From Muscardinus avellanarius (lineage: Eukaryota > Chordata > Mammalia > Rodentia > Gliridae): a stretch of 64,000 bases of DNA. The stretch's first letter is position 1, and each line of letters opens with the position of its first letter. The position numbers were made by a program, and so were the translations under genes. Shown one piece after another: positions 22,666 through 32,299 of the stretch. A model generated the notes under the pieces. That model saw only the letters and a list, made by a program, of their open reading frames with translations. It did not search any database and was not told where the DNA came from. The stretch covers positions 76,965,860-77,029,859 of the forward strand of contig OY726571.1 in NCBI GenBank assembly GCA_963383645.1. Direction: 5' to 3'.

Positions 22666-22925
22666 GAGTAGCCAGGCCACTACTGGGACCATCAAGAGTG
22701 GGATTGGTACTTGCAACGCAGCATGCACAGAGAAATATCGCAGAAAATATAAATCAGACGCTTCTCTTAATCAGCAATAACTAGGAGGAAAAGGGCAACA
22801 GGAAGAGGTTGAGCTATAGAAAGGGCCCTATAGTGAAGCAACTAATGTAACCAATCAGAGGGTATGTAATACTGGAGGACGGAGCCTCTTTAAAACGCAG
22901 GAGGTACATAAACAAATGTATCAAA
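22666..22925 (+). promoter_or_regulatory. Unique 3' module with CCAAT and TATA-like boxes
   Basis: A conserved non-repetitive segment containing ccaatcag (22851) and tttaaaa (22889-22895) 38 bp downstream. Both boxes are preserved in copy 2 (52328 and 52366). The pair resembles a retroviral U3 promoter, but no LTR family was recognised, so promoter activity is hypothetical. Confidence 0.55.
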
Positions 22926-23102
22926 GTAAATCACCAAAGAAGTGTGGGATGGAGGGAGGGGGAGGGAATGGGACGGGGGCTGGAGGAGGGCTAATTGGAT
23001 GATGTGTGCTTGTATATCCTCTCAAGTCTTGTACTCCAATGTGATTGATATATGACTACAATGCACCAATTTAAAAAATAGATTAATTAAAAAAAAAAAA
23101 AA
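22926..23102 (+). other. L1-like 3' terminus and A-tail of the composite
   Basis: A G-rich tract (gagggaatgggacgggggct), then gatgtgtgcttgtat and atgactacaatgcaccaat, then the A-tail. The same landmarks end the L1 at 24208-24344 and the truncated L1 at 48003-48117. This suggests the tail was taken from L1, giving access to its machinery. Confidence 0.8.
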
Positions 23103-23114
23103 AGAAACTGAAGG
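23103..23114. repeat. Target-site duplication of composite copy 1, right
   Basis: agaaactgaagg, identical to 17245-17256. Confidence 0.93.
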
Positions 23115-23339
23115 AATTTATGTCTTCAAAACCAGCACTAGAGAAAATACTCAAAGAGATTAACTACAAAGAAGAAATAGGTAACACACACCAGAACCAG
23201 AGAAACAAGATTTTCCATCCAACAGACAATTAAGATTAGTTATCTGTGGAGATTCATTACTTATGTTAGTCTTTTACCTATCTCTAAATTGTATTGTTTG
23301 CTTTTATTGTCGTTAATTTTTAGGATGTCTAGTTGGAAT

Positions 23340-23423
23340 ATTAATATACCTTCAGATATAGCATTTAGAAATATTTTATCCCATTCAATCAGTAACTTTT
23401 AACTCTATTTACATTGTCTTTGG

Positions 23424-23493
<70 letters not shown>

Positions 23494-23970
23494 TAGGGAG
23501 TTTGTATACTCTTCTGTTGCCTGTGCCATTGAAATCATATCCAAGAAATCACTGCCAATTTCAATGTTGTGAGGTTTTATGACCCAGATTTTCTTCTAAA
23601 AGTTTATAGTCAATTAAGATTTATATTTAGGTCTTTTATCTATTTTGAGTTAATATTTGTATATGGTGTTAGGTAAGGGTCCAATTTTATTCTTTTTCAT
23701 GTAATTATTATTTTTTCAACAATATTTAGTTAAAAGATAATTATTTCCCCCACCAAATGTTCGTGGAAACCTTGTCAAAAATAACTTGACAATATATGGA
23801 AGAATTTATCTCTAGGCTTTTATTTAACTCCAATGGTTTATATATCTGCCTTTAGAATAGTACTACACTGTTTCAATTATTGTAGCTTTATATGGTTTGA
23901 AATCAGAAAATATATATCTTCTAGCTTTGTTCTTTTTTGAGATCGTTTTGGGTATCTAGAGTCCATATTC
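23340..23970 (-). mobile_element. Older L1 ORF2 3' fragment, antisense, inside the outer L1
   Basis: Reverse complement of L1 ORF2: ttatctattttgagttaata, ggtaagggtccaattttatt and gtagctttatatggtttgaa are typical. It is more diverged than the flanking ORF1. It contains an (AT)n run and a T-run (23424-23494). Confidence 0.75.
23424..23494. repeat. (AT)n microsatellite plus T-run
   Basis: About 26 AT units followed by 19 T. Confidence 0.95.
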
Positions 23971-24059
23971 TATATTAGGATAGATTTTTTTTCTGAAAAA
24001 TAAATATATAAATATATGATAGTTTCACCTAAAAAAAAAGAAAAGAAAAAAAAATATTC

Positions 24060-24344
24060 TCTGGTAAGAAAGAAAGCAAAAAGAAATATTGAAATGTTAT
24101 CTTTAAGTCATCAAAAGCTTGGTATCAGACAAATGAAACTGTTATGTGAGATTATCATTTTTAATTTTGGATAAATTGCTATAATACTAGATGTCAACCA
24201 CTAAGCCAAGCATGGGAAGGAGGGATGGGGAGGGAATGGGGTGGGGATCGGGTGGGGGCTGACTGGGCGATGTGTGCATGTATGTCTACAAAAGTTTGTA
24301 TCCCACTATGATGTATGAATACAGTGCACCAATAAAAATTTTAA
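24060..24344 (+). mobile_element. L1 3' UTR and terminus of the outer element
   Basis: G-rich tract at about 24208-24260, then gatgtgtgcatgtatgtc and tacagtgcaccaataaaaat at the end. The left border is approximate. Confidence 0.75.
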
Positions 24345-24359
24345 AAAAATTTAGAATAT
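24345..24359. repeat. Target-site duplication of the outer L1, right copy
   Basis: aaaaatttagaatat, identical to 15414-15428. Confidence 0.85.
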
Positions 24360-25659
24360 TATATTCCTCAAATTTTAGGCATGTAAACCATACCTCTAAA
24401 GTTCCCTTCAAAACATTAAGTTTTGTGCACATTTTTCAGACACACACGCACACACACACACAAACACTTTTGAATATCAAGTCTTTCGACAAAAAAAAGA
24501 ACTTTTGCATGCAGAAACAATTCTTTTATATAGAAACATATTATTTATTCATTGAGAGATTTTTTATCATCCGGTTTGATCAAATTTTCTCCTCCCAAGC
24601 CACTTTATTGAGGGCACATCATTGCAGCATATATTTTATTATTATCATTTTCCACATGTAATGCCATGCTTCTTTTCCCACATAAAAGTTTACTGAAAGA
24701 AGTCCCCCAAAGGAGCCACAGTACATTCATACCAAAAGTAGAAGAGAAAACTGTCTTTCAATTTCTGCTTTCCCATATGATGATTCGACCAAAATGAAGC
24801 TGAACTGAATCAGTTATGAATGAAAATCTGCCTACGCCTGCATCATGGCCATGATCATTAACACCTCGATGAAGTGAAGGGGGGGGGATCGCTATTCTGA
24901 AAAGTAGTCAGTTAAAAAATGAGAGTTATTGCTGCTGCTTCTTACCAATCTTCTATATAAATATCATCTGAAAGAATTTATAGTTGGGTATCTTCTCACG
25001 GCCATTCCTAGTCAAGGAGATAAAAGTAAGTGCATACGAAATGGAAACAGTAGCTTCCTCCTGGGCTCCTGGTATTACATACACAGGAGACTTCCTAGTT
25101 TCCAATCTTGGCTCAGGTCAGAAGGGAAAAAAAAGGGAAAAGTTACATTCCTGGCATGGGGAAGCAGAGGCAGGGGACGCAGCCTATTTGAGGGTATACC
25201 AGTCCATTCAAGTGTTCAGGGTTGGTCCTCCTGGCTTGTAGACTTTTCAGTTTCCTGAAAACCTCACTTTGAGATCCCTCTCCTCTATGGTGGGGATCTT
25301 CTGAGTGTAGTCACTGTGTCCACGAACCAATAATGTCACACATTAAAGATTCTGGAGCTTTCCCAAGGAACAATCATGTCTGGATAGGTTATGATCTAAG
25401 AAATCTATGACAAATCTTCTCAAGAATCAATCACCTTCTGACTTTGGGAAGCCAATGGGTAGATTCTCAGTATCCAGATTTCAGAGGATGGAAATCCCAT
25501 CAGAAAAAGCAAAGACCCAGCGGTCCAGTCTCTGAAATTCTGGCACATTCTCCACACCTCCACACCATTGAAAGGCTCTATCAAATATTAAAACAAATAA
25601 ATGGGACAGAGCCCAATTTAACTGTACAAAAGGCTTTGTAAAAAACACTCCCTGCAGTT

Positions 25660-25711
<52 letters not shown>

Positions 25712-26830
25712 TGCATGTAAACATCGCTTCTAAGTCACCGGAGAATCCTTCTCAATCTCATCGTTCCAACATTTTGCAATTTTACTAGTTTAGCTTCTCA
25801 TGGAGGTATCCATCTGCTTTCTTCTTATTAACGGAATTCAGAGTCTGAGGTTGTCTCTGAGTATGAGCTTGTGACTTGATTGGCAGAAAAAGTATTATCA
25901 GGAGACTTATGATGTGTAAATAAAAGTACATGGACCTATGGGGATAAAACGCAGAAAAAATTTATATTTAAAGGATATAAATAGGCACTAACACAGGATC
26001 ACATCATCTTTAGGAGAGCAAGGGAAGGTGCTGCTTTGGGTGGTAGCAGAGAGTCTGCACCCAGGCTTGCCCCATCCCCTCCACCGATCCCTCACTTTGG
26101 TAGGTGACCAAAACCACAAAACAAGCCAACCAGCCCATCTGCAGACAAACAGGTACTGTCCATTGCCATAATAAGTGCGCCAAGAGAATTAGTCCCACAA
26201 AAGCTAGAAATCCCCAATATTCAAAATCTAAGGATGCACGAGACTAAATTTAAACCATAAAACAAAAACAACTAACACTTTAATAACACTTTGTCCATAA
26301 ACAAAAACAACTAACACTTTAATAACCCCTAAGCTCTTCACAAGTATAAAGGGTTCTTCTTATGTGTCTTATAAACTGGGAGGATCCTGATTCTGAAAAC
26401 TAGTCTATAACCCCCAAAATATAACAGTGATACAAACTAATAAAAGGCAAATTTTGTTTGCAAAATCTCAATACTCAGCAGTATGTACAATGTAGATATC
26501 CAATTAATATTGGGCTTAGCATATCAACAAATATATGTAATCAGAAACAGTTTGCACTAACATAACTGTTCTAGATCTATTTGAAATGGTTGAACTTTAT
26601 GCTTTTAATGTGAAAGAATGTCATGGGGGAACACAATTCATTTATGTATCATTCCCCAGCTTCTATAACTATAAGGCCAGGTATACTAGAACCAGAGAAT
26701 GCACATATGCCCTAAATTACTCCACCCTTTAGCAGGAGGAATGTTTCCCTAAAAATATTTACAGATTAGTCAAGTGCACTGATATATTTTAACTCATTTA
26801 TTCTTTCAATAAACATTTACTGCTTAAGAT
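24360..26830. other. No gene seen; two AC microsatellites
   Basis: AT-rich unique-looking DNA with (AC)n at 24441-24464 and 25663-25708 and an 8-G run near 24880. The expected last MBOAT1 exon was looked for here and not recognised. Confidence 0.5.
25663..25708. repeat. (AC)n microsatellite
   Basis: About 23 AC units. Confidence 0.95.
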
Positions 26831-26847
26831 GTATAAAGCACTATTTA

Positions 26848-27073
26848 TTTATTTATTTATTTATTTATTTATTGCGGGTCTGGGGATGGAACCCAGGCGC
26901 ATTTAACCTCCGAGCTACACCCCCTGCCCTGTTTTTTATTTTTTTATTTTGAAACCGGGTCTCACTGAGTTGCAGAGGGCCTCACTAAGTAGCTGAGGCT
27001 GTCCGCGAACCACGATCCTCTGGTCTCAGCCTCCCAAATGCTGGGGTTACTAGCGTGCGCCACCACGCCCGGC
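26848..27073 (-). mobile_element. B1-dID-like SINE (subfamily I)
   Basis: Antisense copy with an (ATTT)n tail. Exact 16-bp repeats tataaagcactattta flank it at 26832-26847 and 27074-27089. Confidence 0.96.
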
Positions 27074-27154
27074 TATAAAGCACTATTTACAGATCTACAA
27101 AAAGGAATAAGCTTCTGCCCCTGCCCTTGGGATGATGGGAACAATACAATTTTA

Positions 27155-27475
27155 CAGGGGACTGGTTCCAAGACTCCCTGAAAACACCAAAATCTGCAGA
27201 TGCTCACGTCCCTTATATAAAATAATATAGCATTTGCAAATAACTTACGTATACTCTAGTATACTTTAAATAATCTCTAGACCACTTATAATACATATGC
27301 ATTATAAATCCTATGTAAATAGCTGTCAGGCTCTACTGTTTAGAGGATAATGATAAAAAGTCCTGTATGTGTTCAGGAAACAGGCAAGTTTTTTTCAAAT
27401 GTTTTTGATCCATAGATGGTTGAATCCATACATACAGAACACACAGAGTCAAAGGGCTGAGTATACGTGATTTTT
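27155..27475 (-). mobile_element. Non-autonomous DNA transposon remnant (Tigger/MER-like)
   Basis: Contains gactggttccaagactccct, aaaatctgcagatgctcacg, taaatagctgtcaggctcta and gttgaatccatacatacaga near its ends. Same family as 14905-15110, in opposite orientation. Confidence 0.65.
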
Positions 27476-28170
27476 AACCAGAAGCAAAGGCGTGAATAAC
27501 TATAGTAATTAACTTACTGTCTCAAGGTCATTATTGAGAGTAGAAAATGGCTCTACAGCTAGACATGCTGGGGCAACAGATCTGAAGGCATCTCTAGCCA
27601 CAGGTAACCATAAATTTCAAAGTCTACACACCTAAAATATACTTTGTTCTCTGTCTTCCTTAATCTTTCATATGTGTCCAAATCTACATAAGAGTAATTA
27701 TGTTAGATTAAATACAAATACTTGGTCAATCAAAGGAAACCAATTTCCATTCTCTAACAAGGTTTGGAAACCTATTCTGACATCTCATTTTTCTTTAAGA
27801 TTTAAAGAAGTTTCATTTTTCTATTAAGGAAGAACTCAACTAACATTTACTGAGCATGTTGGGCAATGACCTAAATCCTCCAGATACAAAAGTGAGTAAG
27901 GCATAGTTCTTACTTTCAAGGAGTTTGCTACCTACAAAATTTCTATACAAATTCTAACATGTGTTATCTCCTTAGAGACTAATGTATGAGGATTTGGCAT
28001 TTCAAAATGATTTCATTGAAGGTTTCTTTCATAATACCTTTAAGTGTTCATTAAACTTGGGGCTTACTGACAACTTCAAGGAAAAAAGTTGAGAAATCTA
28101 AATCTGAGATTTGAAGACAGATTAGATACAAAAAAAAAGTGCATCAGGAATTTAAATGGCAAGTAATGAA
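27476..28170. other. No gene seen; L2/MIR-like scrap
   Basis: A weak ancient-repeat signal at 27835-27960 (catttactgagcatgttggg; caaggagtttgctacc). Otherwise unassigned. Confidence 0.45.
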
Positions 28171-28174
28171 AGAC

Positions 28175-28505
28175 AAACTGATATATGGCTTGGATTTAGA
28201 ATGTCTCCCAGCCCTCATGGAAACAAGGCAGCAGTGTTGAAAGTGAGGCTTGGTTGCTAAAGAAGGCTCCCTCAGGGTATGGCCTTGGGGCTCGTGCTCC
28301 CACACCCTTATTTCTGGCCTCCATGATGTGAGATCAGAGCCCTTGATCTCTCCCTCTATTTTCTTCCTGCTACTCTGCCTTGAGCTCTACAGATCCAGCC
28401 TAACATAGACTAAACCCTGAAATCTCCAAAAACAGTGAGCAAATAAATCTTCCTTCCTCTAAGTTGTGTGGTCAGTTGTTTTGGATTGTTGCAGTCAGAA
28501 TGTTG
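28175..28505 (+). mobile_element. MaLR-type LTR remnant
   Basis: Begins tatggcttggatttagaatg and ends with a gtgagcaaataaatcttcct polyadenylation region, the typical layout of mammalian MaLR LTRs. Family not assigned. Confidence 0.55.
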
Positions 28506-28724
28506 ACCACACCAACTGAGAATTGGGTTTGCAGACAACTGCCATTCATTACTAGTTACTGTAATAATTCCAAGGTAAGAAACAGACCTGAAAACCATTC
28601 GACTCAACTTCACTAACAGTCCATGCAGTTTTAATTTCTTTTACCAAACTTAGTGGTTCTCTTAAAAGATTCTGAGAACACTTTTGGAGGTGTGATCAAT
28701 TTACAAAGGCCAGGGGCAACATAT

Positions 28725-28895
28725 GGCTGTTAAAATTTAAATTAATTAAAATGAAATGAAATTGAAAATTCAGTAGCCACCTATTGAATGCTCAATGGCC
28801 ACACAGGCTGTTGGCTAACCTATGAGATATCTACTACACAGAGTATTTCAGTCATGACGGAAAGTTCTACTAGACAGAAATGATCTAAAAAGGAA
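28725..28895 (+). mobile_element. hAT/Charlie-type DNA transposon remnant
   Basis: Contains aatgctcaatggccacacag and catgacggaaagttctacta, resembling MER3/MER58-type elements. Confidence 0.55.
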
Positions 28896-28944
28896 ATGTA
28901 AACTTTATACACATGTCAGATAACATTAGTTTAGATCATCTTTG

Positions 28945-28992
28945 ATGTGGGGGGGTGTTTTATCTTTGAACTACACTCCCAGACCTTTTATT

Positions 28993-29028
<36 letters not shown>

Positions 29029-29141
29029 GCTATTATTATTTTGAACAGAGTCCCACTAAGTTGCTGAGGTTGGACTCACACCTATGATCCTGCTGTCTCA
29101 GCTTCCAAAATATGAGATTACAGGTATATACACCCCAGACT
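28945..29141 (-). mobile_element. B1-dID-like SINE with internal (TTG)n
   Basis: Diverged antisense copy. A (TTG)n run at 28995-29028 has grown from the AT-rich linker between its halves. Confidence 0.8.
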
Positions 29142-29214
29142 TAAGTTACATCATCTTTTAATGGATCAAACTAGTAAAAAAAAATTTTATCCTAAACAAA
29201 TATATTTTAAAAAA

Positions 29215-29650
29215 TAGCTTTAGATTCACAATGGAATTTACACACCCATAAAAAAGAATTAAATTATGTCATTTTCAGGGAAGTGGATGGAACTAAATAA
29301 TATTATGCTAAGTGAGATCAGCCAGTCTTAGAAAGTGAAGGGTTGTATGTTTTCTCTCATATACGAAAGCTAGAGAGAAACTAGGGGAAAAAGCAGACTT
29401 CAGCTAAAGGAGGAAAAACTCCTATGGAGCGATGAGAAGGTCTAGGGAAGGGCAGGAGGCAGGGAAGGAGACTTGATGAAGGAAACAGTTCAGATAGTAC
29501 CATGGACATATATAAAATTATCAGTTCCAATATCAATTAACATATATAGGCAAGGAGAGGGAGCAGAGTGAGATCTGAAGGGAAACACCAAATACTTGTG
29601 TACGTGTGTTCCTTTCACTCTGAACCTCATTACAATATGTAATTACAATG
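29215..29650 (+). mobile_element. L1 ORF2 end and 3' UTR, truncated
   Basis: Typical L1 sequence: ttatgtcattttcagggaag, aatattatgctaagtgagat and gtatgttttctctcatatac, then a purine-rich 3' UTR. The ORF2 frame is broken. Confidence 0.8.
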
Positions 29651-29651
29651 C

Positions 29652-29831
29652 ATCCACAGGGGCCTTCGACCTCCAAGCTACAGCCCCTGCCCTATTTTTT
29701 ATTCTTTATTTTGAAACCAGGTCTCACTGAGTTGCAGAGGGCCTAAGTAGCTGATCGTCTGTGAACCACAATCCTCCAGTCTCAGCCTCCCGAATGCTGG
29801 GATTACAAGTATGCACCACCACACCCAGCTA
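29652..29831 (-). mobile_element. B1-dID-like SINE (subfamily I), 3' truncated
   Basis: Antisense copy lacking its tail, joined to the end of the preceding L1 3' UTR. Confidence 0.8.
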
Positions 29832-29852
29832 GATTTTTTTAAAAGAAATGGA

Positions 29853-30050
29853 AAGCTGAACCAGGTGTGGTGGCACATGCTTGTAATCCCCACACTTGGA
29901 AGGCAGAGACAGGAGGATGGCGCAGGTTCGAAGCCAGCCACGCTGGCTTAAGAGACCCTGTTTCCAAATAAAAAAAGTACAAAAATAGGTCTGGGAGCAT
30001 AGCCCAGAGGTAGAAGGGCTTCCAGGAAACCCAGTACCACCAAAAAATTA
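29853..30050 (+). mobile_element. B1-dID-like SINE (subfamily III)
   Basis: Sense copy with the cacgctggcttaag middle; its tail runs into the next SINE. Confidence 0.93.
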
Positions 30051-30062
30051 AAAATTAAAAAT

Positions 30063-30290
30063 TAGCCGGGCGTGGTGGTGCACGCTTTTAATCCCTGCGC
30101 TTGGGAGGCTGAGACAGGAGGACCGCACAGGTTCAAAGCCAGTCTCAGCTAATTAGTGAGGCTTTCAGCAACTTAGTGAGACCCTCTTTCCAAATAAAAT
30201 ATTAAAAAGGTCTGGGAGTATAGCCCGGAGGTAGAAAGCCTCTGGGTTCCACCCCCAGTACCACCAAAAAATAAATAAATAAATAAAAAT
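30063..30290 (+). mobile_element. B1-dID-like SINE (subfamily II)
   Basis: Sense copy that appears inserted in the A-rich tail of the preceding SINE. Confidence 0.93.
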
Positions 30291-30449
30291 TAAAAAAAGA
30301 AAAGGAAAGCTGTTTGATAACAATTTGATTCTGCTCCCTGAGTCCCTTCCTAAGTGCAGAAATTAGCATCTACACGGGTTGGTATGTACTTAGCATATAT
30401 TTAGTTTGATCCTCCAGCAGTCATTGTCTTCCACAATAGCTTTTCCTAG

Positions 30450-31050
30450 ATCAGTGTGGAGATTTCTTAGAAAGTTGGGAATGGATCCACCATATGATCC
30501 GGCTATACCACTCCTGGGTATCTTTCCAAAGGGGTTGAAATCAGAGAACTACAGTAACATACGCATATCCATGTTCACAGCAGCACAGTTCGTAATTGCC
30601 AACCTAGGTCTCCATCAACAGATGAATGGATTGCGAAATTATGAGAAATACACACAATGTAATTCTACTCAGCTATAAAGAACAACAAAATCACGTCATT
30701 CACAAGAAGATGGAAAGACCTGGAGAATTATGTTAAGTGAGATTAGCCAAGCACAGAAAGAGAAGGGACATATATATGTTTTCTCTAATATGCCCAAACT
30801 AGGGACTATCAGGATTACCAGAGTGACTCCAGCAAAGCTGAAATGGAAGGGTAGGAGACGAAGAAGAAGGCTAAGGTTAATTAATGGAGGAGCTACATCA
30901 AATATATGTAAAAGTATGAATGTAGCATGGTTAACCTGGACACTCATTGTTGGGAAGGGGGAAGGGGAAGTGGGGGAGGAGAGGGCACCAAGCAGTCTGA
31001 ATGTATGCCATTTTCAATATGATCCACATAAAAATTTAAAAAATGTAAAG
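30450..31050 (+). mobile_element. L1 ORF2 C-terminus and 3' UTR, truncated
   Basis: Starts near tcttagaaagttgggaatgg and includes catatgatccggctatacca and ccatcaacagatgaatggat. These encode the C-terminal region of L1 ORF2, with an open 90-codon remnant ending before 30680. The 3' UTR runs to an A-rich end. Confidence 0.82.
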
Positions 31051-31059
31051 AAAACCTAA

Positions 31060-31590
31060 AAAATAAAATAGCTTCTCTTAAAGAAATTTTAGTAACTGTA
31101 CTACTAATCTGGGCATTGACAGATTCTGAGTCCGGCCCTCAGTTCTAACTCATAGCTGCTGTGTGAATCGGTTCCATTTACCCTCGCTCAGTGTCCCCGT
31201 GGTGATAGACGGGATGCTGGTGCTGCTCGGCCCTCTCCTCCTTAGCCCGCCTCTGCCCACCTTGGACTCCGTGACGTGCCCACACTCGTGCTTCCATGGT
31301 GTCAGCGTGGGGCCTCCCTACGCTGTTTCTATCTCAGCGGCAGTACCCATGCCGACCTGCCTCACTCACAGACTGAGCCAGCTTCAGTCCTACTTCTCAG
31401 CCTCCAGGGCTGAGCCCAAGTGCCACTTGCTTCCCAAAGCCTCCTCTTCTCCCACGTTCCTGTTAGCTGTTCCCATAAAGCTTTGTACCATTCACGCAGA
31501 GTGCAATCTCAAAGTATATTTGTAATTCATCAAGTATTGCCTGTCGTTCCCATCAACCTCTTGCTTCCGTGGAAGCAGATAGGATTTTCA
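31060..31590. other. No gene seen
   Basis: A GC-richer stretch at 31130-31480 has an open frame on the plus strand but no protein similarity that I recognise. An old L2-type repeat is possible. Confidence 0.4.
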
Positions 31591-31593
31591 TGT

Positions 31594-32284
31594 TTATTTA
31601 TTTATTTATTTATTTTTGTGGTGCTGGAGATGGAACCCAGAAGCATTCTACCTCCAAGCTACGTCCCCAGTCCTATTTTTTAGCCTTTTTATTTTATTTT
31701 ATTTTATTTTGGGGGGGTGGTACTAGGGGTGGAACCCAGGGGCTTTCTACCTCCGGGATATACTCCCAGACCTATTATATATATATATTATTTTTTCAGG
31801 TCTGGGGATGGAACCCAGCAGCATTTGACCTCCAAGCTACACCCCTGCCCAATATTTTATTCTTTATTTTGAAACAGGGTCTCACTGAGTTGCAGACGGC
31901 CTCACTAAGTAGCTGAGGCTGTCTGTGAACCATGATCCTCTGATCTCAGCCTCCCAAATGCTGGGATTACAAGCGTGCACCACCATGCCCATCTCTATTC
32001 TATATTTTATTTGGAAACAAAGAATCACTAAGTTATTGAGAGCCTCACTAAGTAGCTGAGGCATGGCTTTGAACCTGTGTGATCCTCCTGTGTCAGCCTC
32101 CCAAGCGCTGGGATTACAAGCATGCACCACCATGCCCAACTTTAGTCTTCATTTTTGAAACAGAGTCTCACTGAGTGGCAGAGAGCCTCACTAAGTACTA
32201 GCTGAGGCTGTCCGTGAACCCAGATCCTCCTGTCTCAGCCTCTCAAATGTTAAGATTACAAGTGTGAGCCACCACGCCTGCCTG
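31594..32284 (-). mobile_element. Triple-nested B1-dID-like SINEs
   Basis: The outermost SINE is split: its tRNA-like half is at about 31594-31690 and its 7SL-like half at about 32143-32284. A second SINE (about 31695-31782 and 31995-32138) lies between. A third, complete one (about 31790-31994) splits the second. All three are antisense, and borders are given to within about 10 bp. Confidence 0.85.
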
Positions 32285-32299
32285 GATATTTTGTTTGGC

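Larger units (their letters stand above)
17257..23102 (+). mobile_element. Composite SVA-like non-autonomous retrotransposon, copy 1 (5,846 bp)
   Basis: The insert has five modules in order: a GC-rich tandem array (17257-18172), a unique central module (about 18173-18665), a VNTR (18666-22665), a unique module with CCAAT and TTTAAAA boxes (about 22666-22925), and an L1-like 3' terminus with an A-tail (about 22926-23102). A perfect 12-bp duplication and the A-tail show insertion by target-primed reverse transcription, presumably by L1. No protein-coding gene is recognised. The design parallels hominoid SVA elements, but none of the modules is recognisably SVA-derived. A second copy at 50727-52590 confirms this is a family. 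Confidence 0.9.
16238..23233 (+). pseudogene. L1 ORF1 pseudogene, interrupted twice
   Basis: ORF1p is the RNA-binding chaperone of L1. The frame starts at ATG 16238 and has a coiled-coil-rich N-terminal part, then a premature TGA at 16451-16453 with the same frame continuing (LDHMENRISLLEDEQSK). The RRM-like part includes ANLRIIGIEEG. A SINE cuts the frame at 16816-17020 and the composite element cuts it at 17257-23102. The C-terminal domain (WSNIFQTLKKNNFQPKISYP) precedes the second cut, and the last 39 codons with stop TAA (23231-23233) follow it. It cannot make a full protein. Confidence 0.92.
15429..24344 (+). mobile_element. L1-type element with ORF1 but no sense ORF2, hosting two later insertions
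   Basis: The outer shell has an L1 5' UTR (15429-16237), a broken ORF1 (16238-23233), an antisense older L1 segment (23340-23970) and an L1 3' end (about 24060-24344) ending in an A-rich tail. Exact 15-bp repeats flank the whole. The 5' UTR carries the gcaagatggcgac YY1-type site at 15451, as in other mammalian L1s. Roughly 3.8 kb of ORF2 expected for an autonomous L1 is missing. The inserts are a SINE (16816-17020) and the composite element (17257-23102). Confidence 0.8.
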
